A stretch of 64,000 nt of DNA from Actinospineispora acaciae DSM 45401 (GTDB lineage Bacteria > Actinomycetota > Actinomycetes > Mycobacteriales > Pseudonocardiaceae): NCBI RefSeq assembly GCF_000620785.1, contig NZ_JIAI01000001.1:806001-870000 (forward strand), in the 5' to 3' direction. A program made the position numbers and the translations under genes. Within the stretch, counting starts at the first letter, position 1. Each line of letters starts with the position of its first letter. Below are positions 17,067 through 39,829 of the stretch, piece after piece. Below the pieces are notes generated by a model, which searched no databases, was not told the DNA's origin, and worked only from the letters and a program-made list of their open reading frames with translations.

Positions 17067-18721
17067 GCGACGGTCCGGACCACACCCCGTGGCCCGCCGA
17101 GCTGGCCGCCCGCTACCGAGCCGCCGGCCACTGGCGGGGGCAGACCTTCGGCGCGCTGCTCACCTCGCTCGCCGAGGCGCACGCGGAGCGGACCGCGGTG
17201 GTGGGCGAGTCGCCGGCCGGCCCGGCGCGGTGGAGCTACCGCTCGCTGGACGAGCGGGCGCACCGGTTGGCGGCGGGGCTGTACGGGCTGGGCCTGCGGT
17301 CCGGGGACCGGGTGGTGCTGCAGCTGCCGAACGTGCCGGAGTTCTTGCCGGTGGTGTTCGCGCTGTTCCGGCTGGGGGCGTGGCCGGTGTTCGCGCTGCC
17401 TGCGCACCGCGACAGCGAGCTGTGCCACTTCGCCTCGCATTCCGAGGCGAAGGCCGTCCTGACCGTCGGCACGCACGAGCGGTACGACCACGCGGCGCTG
17501 GCCGGCCGGGTCGCCGAGCGGGTGGCCTCGGTGCGCCACGTGATCGTCCTCGGGCCCTCCGACGGCGCCGGTGCCGTCGCCCTGGACGAGCTGGATGCGC
17601 CACCGCGCGAGCTGCCCGAGCCCGACCCGGAGGGCGTGGCGTTCCTGCAGCTCTCCGGCGGCACCACCGGGCTGCCCAAGCTGATCCCGCGCACCCACGA
17701 CGACTACCTCTACAGCGTCCGGGAGAGCGCGCGGATCTGCGCGCTGAGCCCGGAGAGCGTGTATTTGGCGACCCTGCCGGTCGCGCACAACTACCCGCTC
17801 AGCTCCCCCGGCGTGCTCGGCGCGCTGCACGCGGGGTCGACGGTGGTGCTCGCCCCGCGCCCGGACGCGGACACCGTGTTCGAGCTGATCGAGCGCGAGC
17901 GGGTCACCATCACCGGCGTGGTGCCGCCGCTGGCCGCGGTGTGGGTGCAGGCGGCGGAGCACACTCGGCGCGACCTGTCGAGCCTGCGGGTGCTGCAGGT
18001 CGGCGGGGCGAAGTGCGGGCGCGAGCTGGCCGAGCGGATCGGGCCGGCGCTGGGCTGCTCGCTGCAGCAGGTCTTCGGCATGGCGGAGGGCCTGGTCAAC
18101 TACACCAGGCTGGACGACCCGGACGAGGTGGTGCTCGGCACCCAGGGGCGGCCGATCTCGCTGGACGACGAGATCCGCGTGGTGGACCCCTGCTCCGACG
18201 CGGAGGTCGCCCCCGGCGAGGTGGGCGCGCTGCTCACCCGGGGGCCGTACACCATCCGCGGCTACTACCGCGCCGGCGAGCACAACGCCGTCGCGTTCAC
18301 CCCCGACGGCTTCTACCGCACCGGGGACCTGGTGCGCCGCACGGCCGGCGGGCACATCGAGGTGGTCGGGCGGATCAAGGAGCAGATCAACAGGGGCGGT
18401 GAGAAGGTCGCGGCCGAGGAGGTGGAGAACCACCTGATGGCGCACCCCGGCGTGCTCGACGCCGCCGTGGTGGCCATGCCCGACGAGCAGCTCGGCGAAC
18501 GCAGCTGCGCGTACGTGGTGCCGGTGGCCGACGCCCCCACCCCGACCGCGCCCGAGCTGCGCCGGTTCGTGCGCGAGCGGGGCGTGGCGGCGTTCAAGGT
18601 CCCGGACCGGGTGCTGGTCGTCGACGCGTTCCCGGTCACCGGCGTCGGAAAGATCAGCAAACGCGAGCTGCGCGCCGCCATTGCCGCCCAGGAGTTCTCC
18701 GACCAACCCACGAAGGGGTGA
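17063..18721 (+). CDS. dhbE: 2,3-dihydroxybenzoate-AMP ligase
   Basis: A 552-residue adenylating enzyme of the EntE/DhbE group, with the GTG start overlapping the dhbC stop. The P-loop reads [16 protein letters not shown]. The aryl-acid pocket shows [10 protein letters not shown] (residues 241-250) and [12 protein letters not shown] around 345. Ser248 and Val345 align with DhbE Ser240 and Val337, the pair known to favour 2,3-DHB; salicylate enzymes have Cys and Leu. The C-terminal hinge GKISKREL is present. It activates DHB and loads it on an aryl carrier protein; the only candidate carrier in the window is the separate gene at 41615. Confidence 0.95.
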   Translation: MSDGPDHTPWPAELAARYRAAGHWRGQTFGALLTSLAEAHAERTAVVGESPAGPARWSYRSLDERAHRLAAGLYGLGLRSGDRVVLQLPNVPEFLPVVFALFRLGAWPVFALPAHRDSELCHFASHSEAKAVLTVGTHERYDHAALAGRVAERVASVRHVIVLGPSDGAGAVALDELDAPPRELPEPDPEGVAFLQLSGGTTGLPKLIPRTHDDYLYSVRESARICALSPESVYLATLPVAHNYPLSSPGVLGALHAGSTVVLAPRPDADTVFELIERERVTITGVVPPLAAVWVQAAEHTRRDLSSLRVLQVGGAKCGRELAERIGPALGCSLQQVFGMAEGLVNYTRLDDPDEVVLGTQGRPISLDDEIRVVDPCSDAEVAPGEVGALLTRGPYTIRGYYRAGEHNAVAFTPDGFYRTGDLVRRTAGGHIEVVGRIKEQINRGGEKVAAEEVENHLMAHPGVLDAAVVAMPDEQLGERSCAYVVPVADAPTPTAPELRRFVRERGVAAFKVPDRVLVVDAFPVTGVGKISKRELRAAIAAQEFSDQPTKG

Positions 18722-18724
18722 GCC

Positions 18725-19396
18725 GTGTCCATTCCTCGCATCCAGCCCTATCCGCTGCCCGGTGCCGACGAGCTCCCGAACGGACGGGTCGACTGGCGCC
18801 CGGACCCCGGGCGGGCGGCGCTGCTGGTGCACGACATGCAGCGTTACTTCCTGGCCCCCTACACCCCGGGCGCGGAGCCGCTGTCCGGGTTGATCTCGAA
18901 CGTGGCCACGCTGATCGAGGCGTGCCGGGCCCGTGACATCCCGATCTTCTACACGGCCCAGCCCGGCCGCCAGAGCGTGCGCGACCGCGGCCTGCTCACC
19001 GAGTTCTGGGGCGAGGGCATCGGGGCGGTGATCGAGTCCGACCCGCGCGCCGAGGAGATCGTCGACGAGCTGGCGCCGCTGCCCACCGACGTGCGGCTGA
19101 CCAAGTGGCGCTACAGCGCGTTCCAGCGCAGCACGTTCGCCGAGGACCTCGGCCGGCGGGGGCGCGACCAGCTGTTGATCACGGGCATCTACGCGCACAT
19201 CGGCTGCCAGGCCACCGCCGTGGAGGCGTTCATGCGTGACGTCCGCCCGTTCCTGGTCGCGGACGGCGTCGCCGACTTCTCCCGGCAACACCACGAGCGG
19301 GCGCTGGAGTACGTGGCGCAGCGCTGCGGGGTGACGATCACGACCGCCGACGTGCTCGCCGCCCTGGACGCCCCGGCGGCGGCCGCGCCGGCGTGA
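18725..19396 (+). CDS. dhbB: isochorismatase, without a carrier-protein domain
   Basis: A 223-residue isochorismatase starting at the GTG at 18725, three bases after dhbE. Catalytic features are LLVHDMQRYFLAPY with the Asp, LTKWRYSAFQRSTF with the Lys, and GIYAHIGCQATAVEAFMRDV. It hydrolyses isochorismate to 2,3-dihydro-2,3-dihydroxybenzoate and pyruvate. Classic EntB/DhbB are about 285-310 residues because a C-terminal aryl carrier domain is fused. Here the protein ends soon after the isochorismatase fold in an Ala-rich tail, so the carrier function is split off to the free-standing protein at 41615. Confidence 0.94.
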   Translation: MSIPRIQPYPLPGADELPNGRVDWRPDPGRAALLVHDMQRYFLAPYTPGAEPLSGLISNVATLIEACRARDIPIFYTAQPGRQSVRDRGLLTEFWGEGIGAVIESDPRAEEIVDELAPLPTDVRLTKWRYSAFQRSTFAEDLGRRGRDQLLITGIYAHIGCQATAVEAFMRDVRPFLVADGVADFSRQHHERALEYVAQRCGVTITTADVLAALDAPAAAAPA

Positions 19397-19664
19397 CCCT
19401 ACGCCGGGGAATGTCGATCGCGTCGCCCAAGGTCGGACCATCACGGGCAGCGCCCACGCCTCTGGGATGTGGCGAAATATCGTCTAAATTGCTAATGGCT
19501 CTTTATGAATTGTTAATGAATTGCCGCAAGGTTCCGAATGTCCCTACGGTTCGGCGCTGCTATTGGTGGATTGTCACGCTGGTGAAACAGCTTCGGCTCG
19601 ACCGTTGACTGGATGATTTGGCGCATCGGCGGTCCCGGCTAACGCAACGACGTAGGGGGATCGG
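19397..19664. other. intergenic region with a low-GC island
   Basis: 268 bases separate dhbB from the secreted hydrolase. The stretch around 19480-19530 is strikingly AT-rich for this genome (runs such as TAAATTGCTAATGG and TGAATTGTTAATGAATTG). An inverted repeat CCGAA-11-TTCGG lies just downstream. A TTGACT near 19612 could be a -35 element, but no matching -10 is clear. No convincing gene is present; a 71-codon open frame here has no recognisable features. Confidence 0.5.
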
Positions 19665-21086
19665 GTGCGCGGATTCGCGCGAGTGGTGTTGGTAGCCGCG
19701 GTGCTGGCCGGTTGTGGTGTGGCGGCCGGATGTGGTGATCACCCACCGACGCCGGCGCTGGCCGACGTGCATCCCTGCGACCCGGCGACGCTGGGCTCGA
19801 TCGCGCCGCCGCCGAACGTCGAGTTCAGCTGCGCGACGCTCGCGGTGCCGCTGGATCACCGTCTCATGCCGGGCCCGCGGGTCGACCGGCAGTTGGCGTT
19901 GCCGATCGCCATGACGGAGAACGCGGTGGCGCCGCGGGGGGTGCTGGTGTGGCTGAACGGCGGACCGGGCTCCCCGGGGGTGCAGCTGGCGGGTGAGATC
20001 GCGGGCCAGTTCGATCCGGCGGTGCTGCGCGACTACCGCCTGGTGCTGTTCAGCCAGCGTGGCACCGGTCCGAATGCCCTGCAATGCCCAGGGCTGCAAG
20101 AAGCCGTGGGCTCCGCCATGGAGGTGCCGCCGCCGGGCGTGGTGGAAGACTGTGCGCAGGCAATCGGCTCACACCGACGATTCTTCGGTACCGCCGACAC
20201 CGTCGCTGATCTGGAGGCCCTGCGCCGGGCGTTGGGAGCGGACAAGCTGACCCTGGCCGGCGCGTCCTACGGCACGGTACCCGCCGCGCGCTATGCGATG
20301 AAGTATCCAGATCGGGTCGCACGGCTCGTGCTGGATTCCGTGGTGCCGCACGATGGCCTCGACCCACTGATGCTGGACGTGTTCCCCCGCGCCGCGGAGG
20401 TGCTGCGCGGCGCCTGCGCCCGGTCGAGATGCCCCACCGATGCCGCGGCCGACCTCGCTGAGGTGATACGCGTTCGACACAACGGGCTCGAGATGCTCAA
20501 CGTGGTCACCAAGTTGGCGCCCAAGCCGCGACTGGCGGAGCTGCTGGTCGCGCTGCGTGAGGCCGCGCGGGGCGACGGCCGAGGACTGGACACCCTCCTG
20601 GTCGATGTGCGCAAACCCAAGGGCGCGGGCGGGTCGCCGGCGGACGAGTTCAGCCGGGGTCTGAACGTCACGACTTCGTGCCAGGACATGCACGGGCCTT
20701 GGGGAGGTGTTTCCGCTCCGGCGGTGGGGCGGGCAGAAGCCGCGGACAAGGTCGCCGCCGCGCTGCCGGAGCGGGCGTTCTTCCCGTTCGACCGAGCCAC
20801 CGCGCTCACGAATGGAACCGTGGTGGCCTGCGAACGGTGGCCGGAAACCTCGGTGCCGGCGTTCTCCGTCGGGCGTGACCTGCCGCCGGTGCCGACGCTG
20901 TTGCTGGCCGGCGAGAGAGACCTGACCACACCGCTGGGCTGGACACAGAAAGAGGCCGCCCGCGCGCCCAACCACCGCCTCGTGGTGGTTCCGGGCGCCG
21001 GCCACATCACCCAGGACGTCGCCTTTGGCCGTGTCGGACGCGATGTCGTGACCGAGTTCCTCGTGGATCGGCCAGGTCTCAAGTAG
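19665..21086 (+). CDS. secreted alpha/beta hydrolase, tripeptidyl-aminopeptidase (TAP) family lipoprotein
   Basis: A 473-residue secreted hydrolase starting at the GTG at 19665 behind AGGGGGA. The signal sequence MRGFARVVLVAAVLAGCGVAAGC contains a lipobox (LAGC), suggesting membrane anchoring outside the cell. The oxyanion region is LNGGPGSPG, the nucleophile Ser sits in GASYGT, the Asp in LAGERDLTTP and the His in GAGHITQD, all typical of the TAP/SlpD-E family. These enzymes trim peptides from N-termini or hydrolyse esters. It lies between the dhb operon and the exporter, so a role in peptide or siderophore processing is possible but unproven. No iron box lies immediately upstream. Confidence 0.85.
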   Translation: MRGFARVVLVAAVLAGCGVAAGCGDHPPTPALADVHPCDPATLGSIAPPPNVEFSCATLAVPLDHRLMPGPRVDRQLALPIAMTENAVAPRGVLVWLNGGPGSPGVQLAGEIAGQFDPAVLRDYRLVLFSQRGTGPNALQCPGLQEAVGSAMEVPPPGVVEDCAQAIGSHRRFFGTADTVADLEALRRALGADKLTLAGASYGTVPAARYAMKYPDRVARLVLDSVVPHDGLDPLMLDVFPRAAEVLRGACARSRCPTDAAADLAEVIRVRHNGLEMLNVVTKLAPKPRLAELLVALREAARGDGRGLDTLLVDVRKPKGAGGSPADEFSRGLNVTTSCQDMHGPWGGVSAPAVGRAEAADKVAAALPERAFFPFDRATALTNGTVVACERWPETSVPAFSVGRDLPPVPTLLLAGERDLTTPLGWTQKEAARAPNHRLVVVPGAGHITQDVAFGRVGRDVVTEFLVDRPGLK

Positions 21087-21128
21087 CGGTCGGCGGCGGC
21101 GTGACGCGACGAACAGCGCTGCCAGCCC

Positions 21129-22370
21129 TCACTGGTGCGGCTGGGGTTCGGACGTGAGCCGCCAGAGCGGGCCGAGCATGGTCACCAGGGCGGCGGTCAG
21201 GATGAGGCAGGCGGCGCCGTAGGCCAGCAGCGCGGTGTCCGGTGCGAGCCAGCGGCCGAGCAGGCCGGCCACGATGGAGCCGACGGCGGTGCCGGTGACG
21301 ACCTGGACCTGCCAGAGGCTGGAGATCCGGCCGCGCAGCTCGTCGGGGGTGTTCTTCTGCAGGACGGCGAACCGGAGGATGTCGGTCAGCGCCCGGCCCA
21401 GGCCGTGGCCGGCGAGCCCGAGGAACGCCAGGACCGCGGCGCCGGAGAGGCCGAGCACCACCAGGCCCAGCGCCATCAGCGCGACCGAGGTGAGCAGCGC
21501 CGCCCCGCTGCGGCGGAGGCGTCCGGTCCAGCCGCTGGTGAGCGAGCCGATCACGGCGCCGACGGCGGGGGCGCCGTAGAGCAGGCCCAGCGTGGAGGGG
21601 CCGGCGCCGAGGGCGCGGTCCACGAACGCCGGGAGCAGCACCATCGGGCCGCTGGCCAGCATGGTGAGCAGCCCGACCAGGAGCACGCCGCGCACCACCC
21701 GGTGCCGGCCGGCGAACCGCAGGCCGGTGACCAGGGCGCGCAGCGGCGGCTCGTGGCTGGTGCCGGGGGCGGGCGCGGGGCCCAGGCCGTTGATCAGGCT
21801 CACGGTCGCGACGGTGGCCGCCGCGGCCACGAAGTAGGTCACGGCCACCCCGCCGGCGGCGATGATGACGCCCGCCACGGCCGGTGACACGATCGCGCCG
21901 AGGTCGGTGGTCAGCGCCACCAGCGCGCCGGCGGCGGCGAGCTTCTCCCTGGGGACCAGGGTGGGCGTCACGGCCATCAGGACGGTGCCGCTGACGCCGC
22001 CGGCCAGGCCGTCCACCACGGCGGCCAGGTAGATCACCCACACCGAGGGCGTGGGCAGCAGCGAGTTGAGCCCGAGCACCAGGAAGCACAGGCCGGCCGC
22101 GGAGCGGGCCAGTTGGATGGTGCGCCTGCGCTCGAACCGGTCGGCGAGCACCCCGCCGCCCAGGCTGCCCACGAACAGCGCCACCCCCATCGTGGTGGCG
22201 ACGCCGCCGACCTGCAGCGTCGACCCGGTGAGCTGGTAGGTCTGGGCGGGCACCGCGACCACCAGCATGCCGATCGCCACCAGGGAGATCAGCCGGGCGG
22301 TGAACACGAACCGGAACGGCCGGCTGGTCCGCAGCGGGTCGATGTCGATGGCCAGGCCGCCGAGGCGCAT
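21129..22370 (-). CDS. EntS-like MFS siderophore exporter
   Basis: A 413-residue, roughly 12-TM transporter starting at the ATG at 22370 (a GTG one codon upstream is also possible), overlapping the preceding stop. It follows E. coli EntS closely in layout: an N-terminal PLRTSRPFRFVFTARLISLV, then LVVAVPAQTYQLTGSTLQVG, GGVLADRFERRRTIQLAR and LGRISSLW-like DELRGRISSLWQVQVVTG. EntS exports enterobactin across the inner membrane. Being last in the reductase-NRPS-lipoprotein operon, it is the most likely exporter of the new siderophore. Confidence 0.9.
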   Translation of the reverse strand: MRLGGLAIDIDPLRTSRPFRFVFTARLISLVAIGMLVVAVPAQTYQLTGSTLQVGGVATTMGVALFVGSLGGGVLADRFERRRTIQLARSAAGLCFLVLGLNSLLPTPSVWVIYLAAVVDGLAGGVSGTVLMAVTPTLVPREKLAAAGALVALTTDLGAIVSPAVAGVIIAAGGVAVTYFVAAAATVATVSLINGLGPAPAPGTSHEPPLRALVTGLRFAGRHRVVRGVLLVGLLTMLASGPMVLLPAFVDRALGAGPSTLGLLYGAPAVGAVIGSLTSGWTGRLRRSGAALLTSVALMALGLVVLGLSGAAVLAFLGLAGHGLGRALTDILRFAVLQKNTPDELRGRISSLWQVQVVTGTAVGSIVAGLLGRWLAPDTALLAYGAACLILTAALVTMLGPLWRLTSEPQPHQ

Positions 22371-23334
22371 CACCGGAAGTCACCGCCGAGCACGTCCAGG
22401 GTGCGTATCACACCTCGATAGTCGGGCCGGTAGCTCAGCGCGGGCAGCTCGTGCACCCGGCCGGCCCTGAACGCGGGGAGCTGGGCGTAGAGCGGGTCCT
22501 TCGCCAGCTCCGAGGCGGACCGGCCGCCGATGGGGATGACGAACGCCGTCGGGGCGTCGGCGACCTGCGAGACCAGCTCGGCGCTGACCACGAAGGAGTC
22601 GCCGGTGCCGTAGCGGGGCGGGTTGCCGGCCTTGCGGAGCACGTCGTCGGGGACGAACCCGAGCTCGCGCAGCAGCGTGGCCAGCGCGGCGTCGGCCGGG
22701 ACCAGGCAGGGCTGGTTGTTGCTCAGCGACAGCAGGATCACCGCCGGGCCGGGCGGGACCTTGATCGAGGAGCGCAGGGTGGCGACCTTGTCGGTGTAGG
22801 CCCGCATCAGCGCCGGCACCCGGTCCGACCTGCCCACCGCGTCGGCCAGCAGCCGCAGCTCCTCCTGCCAGGTCACGACGGTGTTCGGGACCAGCACGGT
22901 GGGCGCGATCTTGGACAGCTTGTCGTAGTTCTGCTCCGCCTGCAGGCCGGTGATGCCCTGGCCGCCGCCGATGATCAGGTCGGGGCGCTGGGCGGCGACC
23001 GCCTCGATGCTCAGCTCGTCGCCGCCGGGCAGCGCCTTGGTGCCCTGCCTGGTCGCGTCGGCCGACCAGGTCGGCGGGAAGCCGGTGGCGTCGCTCGGGA
23101 TGCCCAGCACCCTGGTGTCGGTGGCGGCGACCGGTACGCCGAGCTCGTAGAGGTAGCCGGTCTGGCCGCCGCTGAGCACGACTATCCGTTGGGGGTCGGA
23201 CGGGACGTTCACCGGGCCGTGCGCGGTGGTGACCACTCTCGTTCCCGGGCCGGCGGCCTTGCCCGCGCCGGCCGTGCCGCATCCGGCCAGCAGCAGCGCC
23301 ACCAGCGTGACGCAGGCCGCCGGCAGCCAGCGGG

Positions 23335-23338
<4 letters not shown>
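22370..23338 (-). CDS. iron-siderophore-binding lipoprotein (FecB/FepB-like)
   Basis: A 322-residue ABC substrate-binding protein. The signal peptide and lipobox are [20 protein letters not shown]. The periplasmic-binding fold of the FecB type follows, with [34 protein letters not shown], and a long central helix connecting the lobes. In Gram-positive bacteria it sits on the membrane and hands the ferric siderophore to a FecCD-type permease. The ATG start overlaps the NRPS stop codon (ATGA), so the receptor is made with the synthetase. No permease or ATPase for it lies in the window. Confidence 0.92.
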
Positions 23339-36540
<13,202 letters not shown>

Positions 36541-36584
36541 CAAGATCTCCTCGGGTTCTTCGGATTCGGGCCTCGCGCGAGGAT

Positions 36585-37373
36585 CTAGTCCTCGTCGTCG
36601 AAGTCCGCGACGCCGCGCTTCCAGTAGCCGGTGATCCGCCGGTCGGTCGGGGGCACGCCCAGCTCGTCGCGGACCCAGCGGCGCAGCGGCTTGAGCACGC
36701 CGGCCTCGCCGGAGATCCAGACGAACGTGCGCTCCCCCGCCGGGAGCCGGACCTCGCGCAGCGCGCGCTCCAGCGCGTCGCCGTGGCCGATCGGCACCGC
36801 GCCCCGGTGCACCCACCGCAGCTGCACGCACGCCGGGACCGTCATCTCGATCTCCTCCGAGGCGTCCGCGACCTCGACGAACGCCCAGCCGACGATGTCC
36901 GGCGGGAGCATCTCCAACCAGCGCGCGATCGCCGGCAGCGCGGTGATGTCGCCGGCGAACAGGTACCGGGCGTAGACCTCCGGCGTCACGTAGCCGCCCG
37001 GCGGACCGGCCACGTAGATCCGCGTGCCCGGTTCGACGGACACCGCCCAGTCCGAGGCCACCCCGCCCGGGTGCAGCGCCACGTCGACGTCGAGCAGCTC
37101 GGCCGCCGGGTCGTAGCGGCGGACCGTGTACTCCCGCGACACCGGCAGCGGGCGCGGCCAGCGCAGCGACAGCCCGTCGCGCTCCGGCAGCCGCAGCTGG
37201 CCGTGCTCGTCGGGGAAGATCAGCCTGACGTGCTCCTCCGGGACGTGGCTCTCGAACCCGCGCGCGCCCTCGCCGCCGAGCGTCACCCGCAGCAGCCCGG
37301 AGCCGAGCATCCGGGTGGACACCACCTCGAGCTCGCGCAGGCCGATCGGATACGCCACCTTGGCCGAGCTCAT
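36585..37373 (-). CDS. siderophore-interacting protein (ferric-siderophore reductase, ViuB/YqjH-like)
   Basis: A 262-residue NAD(P)H:flavin-type reductase. I chose the ATG at 37373 ([18 protein letters not shown]), five bases behind AAGG, because the family begins a few residues before such a segment; GTGs at 37421 and 37463 would extend it. The FAD-binding domain shows [10 protein letters not shown], followed by GGVASDWA and VAGPPGGY. The C-terminal SIP domain has [18 protein letters not shown] and [18 protein letters not shown], ending in an acidic tail. It reduces the ferric siderophore in the cytoplasm to release iron. It is the first gene of the operon, 44 bases before the NRPS. Confidence 0.92.
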   Translation of the reverse strand: MSSAKVAYPIGLRELEVVSTRMLGSGLLRVTLGGEGARGFESHVPEEHVRLIFPDEHGQLRLPERDGLSLRWPRPLPVSREYTVRRYDPAAELLDVDVALHPGGVASDWAVSVEPGTRIYVAGPPGGYVTPEVYARYLFAGDITALPAIARWLEMLPPDIVGWAFVEVADASEEIEMTVPACVQLRWVHRGAVPIGHGDALERALREVRLPAGERTFVWISGEAGVLKPLRRWVRDELGVPPTDRRITGYWKRGVADFDDED

Positions 37374-37736
37374 GCCGGCCTTGACCTCGGCAATCCGGTC
37401 CAGATGGGCGTCGAGGCTCACTCCGCGCCGTCCCGGTGATCGTGCTGGTCCAGGGCCGGCCACGTACCTCTCATGGAAGCGGAGCCTAACCTAATTTGAT
37501 GCCCGAAGCAGTGGCATCGGGACGTCGGTCACGCGCGCTCTGTTACGCCCTCGCGCCGCGCATTGATCTCCCCGGGGCCTCTGGACCATCCGGTGGAGCG
37601 ACCCCAACATTGTGCCGCCGCCGACCGGCCGCGCCCGCTAGCCCCTGGGGCCGATCTTCGCCGAAACCGGTAACGGCCGGCGCACCCCGCGTCGAACTCC
37701 CGCCCGGCGACCTAGCGCGGGGAAGGCGGGGGCTCG
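37374..37736. other. divergent control region between the reductase-NRPS operon and the adaptor gene
   Basis: About 360 bases without a gene, if the reductase starts at 37373. It contains one iron box near 37476-37494 and otherwise ordinary GC-rich sequence, ending in GGAAGGCGGGGG, the likely ribosome-binding site of the adaptor gene. Part of the left side (to 37463) is open in the reductase frame and would be coding if an upstream GTG is used. Confidence 0.5.
37476..37494. promoter_or_regulatory. iron box upstream of the reductase-NRPS operon
   Basis: Read on the minus strand, TTAGGTTAGGCTCCGCTTC matches the 19-bp consensus at 14 positions, with the first 12 bases perfect. It lies about 100 bases upstream of the chosen reductase start and 240 bases upstream of the divergent adaptor gene. 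It probably controls the reductase-NRPS-lipoprotein-exporter operon. Confidence 0.7.
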
Positions 37737-39344
37737 GTGATCAGTTGGAAGGTCCGTTCCGGCACATGCCGTCGGGTGGCGACGGTGTCGATCGGGACGG
37801 TGGTGGTGGCACTGGCGGCGGCCTGTTCGTCGGCGCCGCCGACGGCGCCCACGGCGCGGGTGGAACGCGGCACGGTGGCCGCCAAGGTGACCGCGACCGG
37901 CGCGCTCACGGCGGTGACCTCGCAGAACCTGGGGTTCCCCAAGGGTGCCCAGCTCAAGGAGGTCAACGTCAAGGTCGGTGACAAGGTCACGGCTGGCCAG
38001 GTGCTGGCCAAGCTGGACACCTTCGCGTTCGACCAGGCCCTGGCCCAGCAGCGGGCCGCGCTGAACCAGCAGCAGGCCCAGCTCGACAAGATCGTCAACG
38101 GCACGGCGGTGGGTGGCGCGCGGGCCACGCTGGACCAGGCCAAGCGCATCCTCTCGGCGACGCAGAGCAACGTCGACGCCCAGAAGAAGGCCAACTCCGA
38201 CGCCACCCGGCGCGCCCGCGTCCAGCTCGACTTCGACCAGGAGCAACTGGACAAGGCGCGCCAGAAGCTCGACTTCGACGGCTGCTCCCAGGACGGCCTC
38301 GACGACGAGCCTTCGTCCGGCCGTCGCCGTTCGTCCGACAGCAGGGCGTCGACCGGTTCGGGCTCCGACCTGACCTCCGATGCCGGCGGGGCGGCCACCT
38401 CCACCTGCGGCGCCGACCGCCAGGCCGTGACCACGGCCGAGCGGCAGGTGCTCGCCTCGCGGACCGCGCACACCGAGGCGAAGAACAAGGAGAACGTGGA
38501 CGAGGCGGCCGGAAAGGTCTCCGTCGAGAACGCCCGCCAGAGCGTGGTGACCGCGCAGAACCAGGTCAACTCCACGGGCACCGACCGCCCTTCGGAGATC
38601 GCCGCCCAGACCGCGGTGGTGAACTCCGCGAAGGCCGCGGTGGCGCTGGCCCAGCGCGATGTGGACAACTCCGTGCTGCGCGCCCCGGTGCCCGGCACCG
38701 TGTCGGCGATCAACGGCGCGGTCGGCGAGTTCGTCGGCTCGGCGTCGTCCGGCACCACGGCGCTGGCCCCCGGCACCGGCGCCCCGATCCCGAGCGTCGG
38801 CGCCGCCGCGACCAGCGACCAGAGCGGGAACTCCGGCGCCGGCCTGTCGGCCACCCGTCCCGGCGGCAACGCGTTCCTGGTGCTGAACGACGTCAACACC
38901 TTCCAGGTGGTCGTCCCGTTCGAGGAGTCCGACGCGGCGAAGGTGTCCGCGAACCAGCGGGTGGACGTCACGTTCGACGCCGTCCCCGACCTGACCAGGC
39001 ACGGCACCGTGCTCTCCGTCGCGCCCGCCGGCACCAGCATCTCCGGGGTGACCAACTACTACGCCACGATCGTGCTCACCGACACCGACCCTCGGCTGCG
39101 CACCGGCCAGAGCGCCCAGGCCGGCGTGCTGGTCAACGCCCTGGACAACGTGCTCACCGTGCCGAACACGGCCGTGATCCGTAAGGACGGCAAGACCCTG
39201 GTGAACACCCCGGGTCCGGACGGCCAGCCGGTGCTGGTGCCCTTCCAGGCCGGCGCGGTCGGCGACGACACCACGCAGGTGCTCTCCGGCCTGCGCGACG
39301 GCCAACCCGTCCTGACCCCGCAGGCGAAGGCCCCCGGCAGCTAG
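37737..39344 (+). CDS. membrane-fusion (MacA/HlyD-like) adaptor lipoprotein with a Cys-bounded loop
   Basis: A 535-residue adaptor, GTG start behind GGAAGGCGGGGG. The signal sequence ends VVVALAAACSS, a lipobox. A biotinyl/lipoyl-like half (VTSQNLGFPKGAQLKEVNVK, then VGDKVTAGQVLAKLD) is followed by a long alpha-hairpin rich in Gln and Ala (about residues 90-310), then beta-barrel and membrane-proximal domains (VLRAPVPGTVSAINGAVGEF). At the hairpin tip a Ser/Gly/Asp-rich loop lies between Cys183 and Cys224. It is paralogous to the adaptor at 44614, but here has no ABC partner adjacent. It is divergent from the siderophore operon, so a role in siderophore export is likely. Confidence 0.86.
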   Translation: MISWKVRSGTCRRVATVSIGTVVVALAAACSSAPPTAPTARVERGTVAAKVTATGALTAVTSQNLGFPKGAQLKEVNVKVGDKVTAGQVLAKLDTFAFDQALAQQRAALNQQQAQLDKIVNGTAVGGARATLDQAKRILSATQSNVDAQKKANSDATRRARVQLDFDQEQLDKARQKLDFDGCSQDGLDDEPSSGRRRSSDSRASTGSGSDLTSDAGGAATSTCGADRQAVTTAERQVLASRTAHTEAKNKENVDEAAGKVSVENARQSVVTAQNQVNSTGTDRPSEIAAQTAVVNSAKAAVALAQRDVDNSVLRAPVPGTVSAINGAVGEFVGSASSGTTALAPGTGAPIPSVGAAATSDQSGNSGAGLSATRPGGNAFLVLNDVNTFQVVVPFEESDAAKVSANQRVDVTFDAVPDLTRHGTVLSVAPAGTSISGVTNYYATIVLTDTDPRLRTGQSAQAGVLVNALDNVLTVPNTAVIRKDGKTLVNTPGPDGQPVLVPFQAGAVGDDTTQVLSGLRDGQPVLTPQAKAPGS

Positions 39345-39718
39345 CCCGTGGCGGTGCGCGCTCGGTGTTCGCGGATCTGGCCGTGGTGGTCCGCGACCCA
39401 GGTGACCAGGGACGTGACGATCCGGTGGAGGCTGCGGCCCATGGGGGTGAGGGCGTACTCCACGCGCGGTGGGACCTCCGCGTAGGCGGTCCGGGTCACC
39501 AGGCCGTCCTGCTGTAGCTGGCGCACGGTGAGGGTGAGCATCCGCTGGGAGATGCCGGGGACCTCGCGCTGCAGGTCGGTGTAGCGCAGGGGGCCGGCAT
39601 CCAGCACGGCGATCACCAGCATGCTCCACTTGTCGCCGATCCGGTCCAGTATCTGCCGGACGAAGTCCATCTGATCAGCGGGTATGGCGGCGCACGGCCC
39701 CCGGCCCTCGGTGTCCAT
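39341..39718 (-). CDS. HxlR-family transcriptional regulator
   Basis: A 125-residue HxlR winged-helix protein. The ATG at 39718 is nine bases from GGAGG; an ATG three codons earlier is an alternative. The family landmarks are an N-terminal Cys (GPCAAIP), DRIGDKWSMLVIAVLDAGPL, LQREVPGISQRMLTLTVRQL, and EVPPRVEYALTPMGRSL. HxlR proteins often sense redox or electrophiles. It is divergent from an SDR gene 111 bases away, the arrangement usual for HxlR regulators and their target. Its stop overlaps the adaptor stop on the other strand (CTAG). Confidence 0.93.
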   Translation of the reverse strand: MDTEGRGPCAAIPADQMDFVRQILDRIGDKWSMLVIAVLDAGPLRYTDLQREVPGISQRMLTLTVRQLQQDGLVTRTAYAEVPPRVEYALTPMGRSLHRIVTSLVTWVADHHGQIREHRARTATG

Positions 39719-39829
39719 GGCGCACATCCTCCTCCGGTACAGACATCGGTGTGCCTTTTGTACGGGCTCCAATACTGGTCCATCATGGTGTTACGCACAA
39801 AAAGTAGGAATTAAGGAAGAGGTCTGACT

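Noticed and set aside
17063..18721. Salicylate-AMP ligase
   Set aside because: The pocket pair is Ser248/Val345, as in DHB-specific DhbE, and dhbA and dhbB are present; salicylate enzymes have Cys/Leu.
19393..19608. A 71-codon gene between dhbB and the hydrolase
   Set aside because: No ribosome-binding site or recognisable motif, and it includes the AT-rich island; probably chance.
36543..36831. An extended N-terminus of the NRPS from 36831
   Set aside because: It lies within the siderophore reductase gene and its composition is Arg/Pro/Ala-rich; the C-domain begins right after 36534.
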